Source of the DNA: Phycisphaerae bacterium
GTDB taxonomy: Bacteria; Planctomycetota; Phycisphaerae; UBA1845; PWPN01
Length of the DNA: 5,508 nucleotides
Direction of reading: 5' to 3'
Assembly: GCA_003557125.1 (NCBI GenBank)
Contig: PWPN01000296.1
Coordinates: forward strand, 1-5,508
Below, piece after piece: positions 1 through 5,508 of the stretch (position 1 is its first letter; every line of letters starts with the position of its first letter). Below the pieces are notes generated by a model. The model was not told where the DNA came from and made no database searches. It worked only from the letters and a program-made list of their open reading frames with translations. Made by a program: the position numbers and the translations under genes.

Positions 1-1
1 C

Positions 2-37
2 GGTGGCGGTGGTGGCCGAGGTGGACGCCGCTACTAA
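2..37 (+). CDS. C-terminal end of a Gly/Arg-rich protein, probably an RRM-type RNA-binding protein (5' truncated)
   Basis: Only the last eleven codons and the TAA stop (35-37) are inside the window. They read GGGGGRGGRRY, an RGG-like tail. Small bacterial RNA-binding proteins with one RRM domain, well known in cyanobacteria and planctomycetes, commonly end in such a glycine-rich tail with terminal arginines and an aromatic residue. The frame is chosen because its stop lies 29 bases before a strong intrinsic terminator; the other open frame would read through that terminator. The RRM domain itself is outside the window, so the family is an inference from the tail alone. Another glycine-rich protein is possible. 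Confidence 0.55.
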   Translation, partial: GGGGGRGGRRY

Positions 38-66
38 AATCCAACCACGTCTGCCTATCGAAAAAA

Positions 67-112
67 CCGCATGGAGCGTTCTTTCCAGGACGCCCCGTGC
101 GGCTATTTTTTT
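67..112 (+). terminator. Intrinsic (Rho-independent) terminator
   Basis: The hairpin spans 67-102. The outer stem is CCGCA (67-71) with TGCGG (98-102). It continues through a T-G wobble and two G-C pairs, one A/C mismatch, then GCGT (76-79) with ACGC (90-93), one wobble and two more pairs, closing on a four-base loop (83-86). A run of seven T follows at 106-112. It ends transcription of the gene whose stop is at 35-37 and insulates the sugar ATPase gene. Six A at 61-66 precede the stem, so it could also work weakly on the opposite strand. Confidence 0.9.
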
Positions 113-265
113 AACTTCCTTTAAAGCGATAGTACATGAGACGCCATAGGTAACTCTTTGATGGTCGTCTCGACCCCATCGTATGCTAAACGCCGGATCG
201 CTCTGAAGCTCTTCGGGTCGCACGGCCAGAGGCCGAGGGTTCAATGACCAACTGAAAGTGTGGGC

Positions 266-275
266 TTATCGATAA
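266..275. repeat. Perfect 10-bp palindrome TTATCGATAA, possible operator
   Basis: TTATCGATAA is fully self-complementary with a central CG, the usual centre of LacI-family operators that often control sugar transport genes. It lies 45 bases upstream of the promoter candidate at 321-349. No second copy was seen nearby, and a 10-bp palindrome can occur by chance, so the operator role is speculative. Confidence 0.2.
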
Positions 276-320
276 CCTACGACCGCTGCACAGCGATGCG
301 CGGGCCGCCTGCAACCGATG

Positions 321-349
321 TTCCCCTCCACGCGACGGGTGGGTATACT
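321..349 (+). promoter_or_regulatory. Candidate sigma70-type promoter for the sugar ABC ATPase
   Basis: TATACT (344-349) matches five of six -10 consensus bases. The -35 partner TTCCCC (321-326), with a 17-base spacer, is poor (three of six). Transcription would start near 356. That would exclude the ATG at 318 and favour a start at GTG 390 or ATG 402 for the coding region. Confidence 0.4.
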
Positions 350-401
350 CGCATTGAGGGATCGTATCCAACGCCTGTCCGACTCTCCAGTGCGTGATGA
401 C

Positions 402-1955
402 ATGATTGAGGCGGCGCATTCCACTCCCACGACACGGATCGACGCCCAGTCGCCGATCCTGCGCTTCGAGGGGATCACCAAGCAGTTCGCCGCCGTGACC
501 GCCCTGAATGATGTCAGCTTTTCGATCGAGGCGGGCCACTGCCACGCGCTCGTCGGCGAAAACGGCGCCGGCAAATCCACGCTCGGCAAGATCGTTGCGG
601 GCATCCACGGGCCCACCGCGGGCACGCTCTATGTCCGCGGTCAACCCGTTCGCGTCGGTTCGCCGCGCGAGGCTGCCCGGCACGGCATCGGCATCGTCCA
701 CCAGGAATTGTGCTTCTGCCCGAACCTGACCGTGGCTGAGAACCTCTGCCTGGGCAACCTGCCGAGCCGATGGGGACTGCTGAATCGCTCCGAAATGCGT
801 CGCGCCGCACGCGCAATGCTCGCCGAGATCAATGCCGACATCGACGTGGATGCCCCGTTGGCCATGCTCTCGACCGGCCAGGAGCAGATGGTCCAGATCG
901 CCGGCGCCGTCGGCTCCGGGGCCGATATCATCATCATGGATGAGCCGACCAGCGCGTTGGCCGCCGTCGAGGCCGAGCATCTCTTCGAGCTTATCGATCG
1001 CCTGAAAGCCCGCGGCGCAACGTTGATCTACGTCTCGCACCGGCTCGACGAAATTTTCCGGCTGTGCGACCGCGTCACGGTCTTACGCGACGGGCAACAC
1101 ATCGCCACCACCGACATGCGCGACATGACGGCTGACCGGATCGTCCAGCAGATGATCGGCCGATCCATCGAGGACTATTTCCCGGAACATCTCGGCGGGC
1201 AGATCGGCCCCGAGCGCCTGCGAATCGAAAATCTCACTTCGCCGGGCAAGTTCCAGGAGATCACCTTCGGCGTGCGGGCGGGCGAGGTCGTCGGGCTGGC
1301 CGGCCTCGTCGGTGCGGGACGCAGCGAGATCGCCCGTGCCGTCTTCGGACTCGACCCCAAAGCCACCGGCCGAATACGCGTCAACGGCAAACCCGTCAAC
1401 GTCGGCTCGCCGCGCGAGGCGATGGCCCTGGGCATCGGCTATCTGCCGGAAGACCGCAAAAACCAGGGGCTCGTCCTGTCGATGGGCGGACGGGCGAACC
1501 TCACCCTGCCGATCCTGAATCGGCTGAGTCGGCTGGGGTTCATACGACGCCGACAGGAACGGGAAGTGACGGACCGCTACTTCGACCGTCTTCGCGTGCG
1601 GACCCCGCATGCCGACGCCGAGGTCTGGACGCTGTCCGGCGGCAACCAGCAGAAGATCGCGTTGGCCAAGTGGCTGGCGGCCCAGTGCAGCATTCTTATC
1701 CTCGACGAGCCGACCCGCGGCGTGGACATCGGTGCCAAAGCGGAGATCCACGCGCTGATCGACGAACTCGCGCGCCAGGGAGCCGCCATCCTGCTGATCT
1801 CCTCGGAACTGCCCGAGGTTCTCAACCTGAGCACGCGCGTCATCGCCTTACGCGAGGGCCGATGCATGGGCGAACTCGACCGCAAACAGGCCGACCAGGA
1901 GGCCGTCATGCGCCTCATGGCCGGTCTCGACGAAGTCGCACATGGGCGGCCCTGA
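402..1955 (+). CDS. Sugar ABC transporter ATP-binding protein (RbsA/MglA/XylG family, double NBD)
   Basis: This is the cytoplasmic ATPase of a CUT2-type sugar importer. It hydrolyses ATP to drive a membrane permease that receives sugar from a periplasmic binding protein. From ATG 402 it is 517 residues, close to E. coli RbsA (about 500). NBD1 has Walker A GENGAGKST (52-60), signature LSTGQ (156-160), Walker B IIIMDE with D180/E181, and the switch histidine H213. NBD2 has the degenerate Walker A typical of the family, GLVGAGRS (301-308, no lysine), the LPEDRK segment (348-353), signature LSGGN (411-415) and Walker B ILDE with D435/E436. ATG 402 is preferred because similarity begins soon after it (ILRFEGITKQF), but no Shine-Dalgarno supports it; GTG 390 or ATG 318 remain possible. 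No permease or binding-protein gene is adjacent, so the substrate (ribose, galactose, xylose or other) cannot be assigned. Confidence 0.95.
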   Translation: MIEAAHSTPTTRIDAQSPILRFEGITKQFAAVTALNDVSFSIEAGHCHALVGENGAGKSTLGKIVAGIHGPTAGTLYVRGQPVRVGSPREAARHGIGIVHQELCFCPNLTVAENLCLGNLPSRWGLLNRSEMRRAARAMLAEINADIDVDAPLAMLSTGQEQMVQIAGAVGSGADIIIMDEPTSALAAVEAEHLFELIDRLKARGATLIYVSHRLDEIFRLCDRVTVLRDGQHIATTDMRDMTADRIVQQMIGRSIEDYFPEHLGGQIGPERLRIENLTSPGKFQEITFGVRAGEVVGLAGLVGAGRSEIARAVFGLDPKATGRIRVNGKPVNVGSPREAMALGIGYLPEDRKNQGLVLSMGGRANLTLPILNRLSRLGFIRRRQEREVTDRYFDRLRVRTPHADAEVWTLSGGNQQKIALAKWLAAQCSILILDEPTRGVDIGAKAEIHALIDELARQGAAILLISSELPEVLNLSTRVIALREGRCMGELDRKQADQEAVMRLMAGLDEVAHGRP

Positions 1956-2010
1956 CTACAGTCCGATAATACACCCCCTGCCTGTACTGCTACGGATCCC
2001 GAACACGTTT

Positions 2011-2029
2011 TCGCCTCAATATCGCCTCA
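2011..2029. repeat. Direct repeat TCGCCTCA x2, 11-bp period
   Basis: TCGCCTCA occurs at 2011-2018 and 2022-2029, separated by ATA. The period of 11 bp is about one helical turn, and the pair ends 17 bases before the -35 candidate at 2047. The position would suit an activator site, but two 8-bp copies are weak evidence. Confidence 0.3.
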
Positions 2030-2046
2030 GCTTGGATGGTCAAGGG

Positions 2047-2076
2047 GTGACTTGCAGGGGGTTGCGCGTATATCAT
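2047..2076 (+). promoter_or_regulatory. Candidate promoter for the CAP-domain lipoprotein gene
   Basis: GTGACT (2047-2052, four of six against TTGACA), an 18-base spacer and TATCAT (2071-2076, five of six against TATAAT). Transcription would start near 2083, giving a leader of about 42 bases before ATG 2125. An inverted repeat CAAG-N6-CTTG (2041-2054) covers the -35 element and could be an operator half-site pair. No terminator was found between the ABC ATPase stop and this point, so read-through is also possible. Confidence 0.35.
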
Positions 2077-2110
2077 CAGCAATGCAGGAGGAATCGGGCA
2101 AAGCTTACAC

Positions 2111-2114
2111 GGAG
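2111..2114 (+). promoter_or_regulatory. Shine-Dalgarno GGAG supporting the start at 2125
   Basis: GGAG lies 10 bases before ATG 2125, slightly long but acceptable. It favours this start over upstream in-frame ATG codons such as 1942, which lies inside the ABC ATPase gene. A stronger AGGAGG at 2086-2091 has no start codon at proper distance. Confidence 0.5.
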
Positions 2115-2124
2115 TATCGCTGTC

Positions 2125-2757
2125 ATGTGTCGCACCATCACACGAACCGCAGCATGCCGACGGTGGGCGGGTTCCGCAACCGTGCTCGGTATCGCATTGA
2201 CGGCGGGTGTTATCGGGTGTGACGGTGGCATGACGCCGGTACCGCTTCTCAACGTTCCGCTGGTTTCCGATCAGACAGGCATCGTTCTGGGCGCGACCTT
2301 ATGGAACGCGACCGATACCGATTTCGGTGAGGACTGCACGGGGACCGGGCTTCCGGCCACCGACGTGCATGCAGCCATGTTCGAGGCGCTCAATCGTTAT
2401 CGGATCGAGAACGGGCTGAACCCGTTGATCTATTCGCAGACGCTCCAGGACGCCGCGGACGCGCACGCCCAGGATCTCTGGGGCCGAGGCTACTTCAGCC
2501 ATACGAACCCCGATGGGGCCGAGCCGCCCGACCGGGCGATGATGGCTGGTTTCTGCCACCGCTATGTCGGCGAGAACATCGCGGCAGGCCAACTCTCGGT
2601 CGCGCAGGTCATGGAGGCTCTCCGCGCAAGCCCCTCGCACGATGCCAACATGCTCGAACCCGACTACGCCTACGTCGGCATGGGCTATTCGGTCGACGCG
2701 AACGGGCGACGCTACTGGTGCCAGCTCTTCGCCTTCGACGTCCCCAATCTGAATTGA
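2125..2757 (+). CDS. CAP/SCP-domain (YkwD-like) secreted lipoprotein
   Basis: This is a 210-residue envelope protein. The N-terminus has a basic stretch (R3, R7, R12, R13), a hydrophobic core (about 15-30) and a lipobox-like VIGC, making Cys32 the probable lipidated residue. A variable linker (33-80) follows, then one CAP domain (about 81-205). Diagnostic pieces are LNRYRIENGLNPL (89-101), the YFSH segment with H126, GENIAAG with E150, SPSH with H172 followed by DANML, and YVGMGYS (183-189). These His/Glu residues line the conserved CAP cavity. The tryptophan usual just before the SPGH motif is replaced by leucine/arginine (EALRASPSH). Cysteines 71, 144 and 199 could form a disulfide. Bacterial CAP proteins mostly have no established activity, so no reaction is assigned. 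ATG 2125 is chosen from the signal peptide and the GGAG. The gene appears to be a single-gene unit. Confidence 0.9.
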   Translation: MCRTITRTAACRRWAGSATVLGIALTAGVIGCDGGMTPVPLLNVPLVSDQTGIVLGATLWNATDTDFGEDCTGTGLPATDVHAAMFEALNRYRIENGLNPLIYSQTLQDAADAHAQDLWGRGYFSHTNPDGAEPPDRAMMAGFCHRYVGENIAAGQLSVAQVMEALRASPSHDANMLEPDYAYVGMGYSVDANGRRYWCQLFAFDVPNLN

Positions 2758-2775
2758 ACCCCGCCTTGTTCAATT
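2752..2775. repeat. Perfect 8-bp inverted repeat across the CAP gene stop codon
   Basis: AATTGAAC (2752-2759) and GTTCAATT (2768-2775) are exact reverse complements around an 8-base loop, and the TGA stop (2755-2757) lies in the left arm. In RNA a G-U pair (2751/2776) extends it. No U-run follows, so it is at best a weak terminator; 3'-end protection of the mRNA or a protein-binding site are alternatives. Confidence 0.5.
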
Positions 2776-2830
2776 TGAAGCCCCCCTACATCGCAAAAAG
2801 CCACAACTGGACCTTCGCAGCCGCCGATAT

Positions 2831-2875
2831 ACCCATCAGGAAACCTGTATGTACGACGCGGTCCCCACGATGGGT
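2831..2875. repeat. Nested inverted repeats between the CAP gene and clpC
   Basis: ACCCATC (2831-2837) is the exact reverse complement of GATGGGT (2869-2875). Between them CAGG-AAA-CCTG (2837-2847) forms a tight small hairpin, sharing base 2837 with the outer arm. The arrangement lies just upstream of the clpC promoter candidate and could be a binding site or part of a 3' structure. No T-run follows. Confidence 0.3.
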
Positions 2876-2890
2876 GCGCCATTGAAGGGC

Positions 2891-2919
2891 TGGTAAGAGG
2901 GTGCTACGGGTGCTACAAT
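2891..2919 (+). promoter_or_regulatory. Candidate clpC promoter with extended -10
   Basis: TGCTACAAT (2911-2919) combines an extended -10 TGN with TACAAT, five of six against TATAAT. At a 17-base spacer the -35 is TGGTAA (2891-2896), only three of six; extended -10 promoters tolerate a weak -35. Transcription would start near 2926, giving a leader of about 240 bases before clpC. Confidence 0.5.
2899..2916. repeat. Perfect 9-bp tandem repeat GGGTGCTAC x2
   Basis: GGGTGCTAC occurs at 2899-2907 and immediately again at 2908-2916. The second copy supplies the TGC and the first three bases of the -10 element TACAAT, so the repeat fills the promoter spacer and runs into the -10. Confidence 0.85.
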
Positions 2920-2977
2920 CAACCGCGTCTCATAATGAAGACTCAAAGCGCCTCCGGCCACCCGTCAAGGACCGCCG

Positions 2978-3013
2978 AACTTTTTGCAAGTACATGCGTA
3001 ATAAGTTTTTGCA
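2978..3013. repeat. Spaced direct repeat AA(C/G)TTTTTGCA
   Basis: AACTTTTTGCA (2978-2988) and AAGTTTTTGCA (3003-3013) match at ten of eleven positions, 25 bases apart, inside the presumed clpC leader. The T-rich block stands out in a GC-rich sequence. The first copy also contains a TTGCAA that resembles a -35, but no -10 sits at a proper distance. Confidence 0.45.
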
Positions 3014-3126
3014 GCGATCAGGGCGATCCGGGACGAGGGAGCTGGGAAGCTGAAGGCACCCGCGACAATCGGGGAATGCTCGAAAAGTCAACAATGGCAG
3101 CGATGGAAGGTTGTCAGACAGCAACC

Positions 3127-3149
3127 GGCGGCTCCGAGCACGATCCGCC
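3127..3149 (+). promoter_or_regulatory. Hairpin just upstream of the clpC ribosome-binding site
   Basis: GGCGG (3127-3131) pairs exactly with CCGCC (3145-3149), ending 6 bases before the Shine-Dalgarno. Its loop contains CTCC (3132-3135), which could instead pair with GGAG (3157-3160). The two pairings cannot coexist fully because base 3131 and the loop are shared. A translational switch is possible but unproven. Confidence 0.3.
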
Positions 3150-3155
3150 AAGTTC

Positions 3156-3160
3156 AGGAG
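3156..3160 (+). promoter_or_regulatory. clpC Shine-Dalgarno AGGAG
   Basis: AGGAG lies 6 bases before ATG 3167, ideal spacing, and fixes the clpC start. The protein then begins MFERFTDRARK, where the ClpC N-domain normally begins. Confidence 0.9.
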
Positions 3161-3166
3161 TGCGGC

Positions 3167-5508
<2,342 letters not shown>

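Larger units (their letters stand above)
113..401. other. Non-coding region upstream of the sugar ABC ATPase
   Basis: No gene is supported here. Besides the better promoter candidate at 321-349, there is a weaker one: TTGATG (158-163), an 18-base spacer and TATGCT (182-187). If that one were used, the leader would carry several short hairpins: CGGCC-AGA-GGCCG (223-235), TTATCGATAA (266-275) and CGCTG-CA-CAGCG (284-295). A GGTTCAA at 239-245 recalls a tRNA T-loop, but no cloverleaf could be built around it. The open frame upstream of 402 (from 318) is treated as non-coding because it precedes any recognisable domain and overlaps the promoter candidate. Confidence 0.5.
2758..3166. other. 409-base non-coding region and presumed clpC leader
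   Basis: No gene is supported. The region holds the right half of the hairpin at 2752-2775, a nested inverted repeat (2831-2875), a 9-bp tandem repeat with an extended -10 promoter (2891-2919), a spaced TTTTTGCA repeat (2978-3013), a hairpin (3127-3149) and the clpC ribosome-binding site. Base composition is less GC-rich than the genes. Neither a CIRCE element (HrcA) nor a CtsR heptad pair, the known heat-shock operators before clp genes in Firmicutes, was found by eye. A 79-codon frame at 2935-3174 has third positions unlike clpC and no Shine-Dalgarno, so it is not called. Confidence 0.6.

Noticed and set aside
170..260. Possible tRNA suggested by GGTTCAA and nearby short stems
   Set aside because: No acceptor stem, anticodon arm or TPsiC stem could be paired around it.
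186..1751. Minus-strand open frames (186-1040 and 1083-1751) opposite the sugar ATPase
   Set aside because: Both are complements of a well-conserved ABC ATPase frame, with no domain or ribosome-binding site recognised.
1957..1986. Possible terminator after the ABC ATPase (TACAG ... CTGTA)
   Set aside because: Five base pairs around a 20-base loop with no T-run is too weak to call.
1942..2124. N-terminal extension of the CAP protein to ATG 1942
   Set aside because: It would overlap the ABC ATPase end and put 61 unrelated residues before a lipoprotein signal peptide.
2082..2222. 46-codon frame starting ATGCAGGAGG, overlapping the CAP gene
   Set aside because: The AGGAGG is inside the frame, not ahead of it, and the overlapping CAP frame has a clear lipoprotein signal and domain.
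2766..2791. Heat-shock sigma32-like promoter (TTGTTC ... CCCCCCTACAT)
   Set aside because: The spacing between the two elements is about 9 bases, shorter than sigma32 promoters need, and it overlaps the hairpin after the CAP gene.
2930..3166. CtsR-like or CIRCE operator in the clpC leader
   Set aside because: Only isolated fragments such as AGTCAA (3086-3091) and ACTCAAA (2941-2947) were seen, with no paired heptads and no TTAGCACTC-type inverted repeat.

Overview
The window is GC-rich, with strongly GC-biased third codon positions in its genes, and all supported genes lie on the + strand. The ClpC N-terminus (MFERFTDRARKVMALANQEA) and the glycine/arginine-rich tail of the gene entering from the left both resemble Planctomycetota proteins. 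The organism is therefore probably a planctomycete; this is inferred from remembered family sequences, not from a search.

Layout: (1) 2-37 is the last eleven codons of a gene with a Gly/Arg-rich C-terminus, probably an RRM-type RNA-binding protein, closed by a strong intrinsic terminator at 67-112. (2) 113-401 is non-coding, with two candidate promoters and short palindromes. (3) 402-1955 encodes a complete double-NBD sugar ABC transporter ATPase of the RbsA/MglA/XylG family, with no permease or sugar-binding protein beside it. (4) 1956-2124 is a short gap with a candidate promoter and an 11-bp-period repeat. (5) 2125-2757 encodes a 210-residue CAP/SCP-domain protein with a lipoprotein signal peptide. 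(6) 2758-3166 is a 409-base non-coding region with several inverted and direct repeats and an extended -10 promoter candidate embedded in a perfect 9-bp tandem repeat. (7) From 3167 to the right edge runs clpC, the AAA+ unfoldase of the ClpCP protease, cut by the window end after 780 codons.

The genes do not form an obvious pathway. The terminator at 67-112, the separate promoter candidates and the wide gaps suggest three independent transcription units: a sugar-import ATPase that must pair with a permease encoded elsewhere, an envelope-anchored CAP lipoprotein, and a cytoplasmic protein-quality-control unfoldase.

I found no mobile element, CRISPR array, tRNA or rRNA, and no convincing new multi-gene system. 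The points most worth a second look are the clpC leader, the isolated sugar ATPase, and the conserved phosphoarginine-binding glutamates in ClpC.
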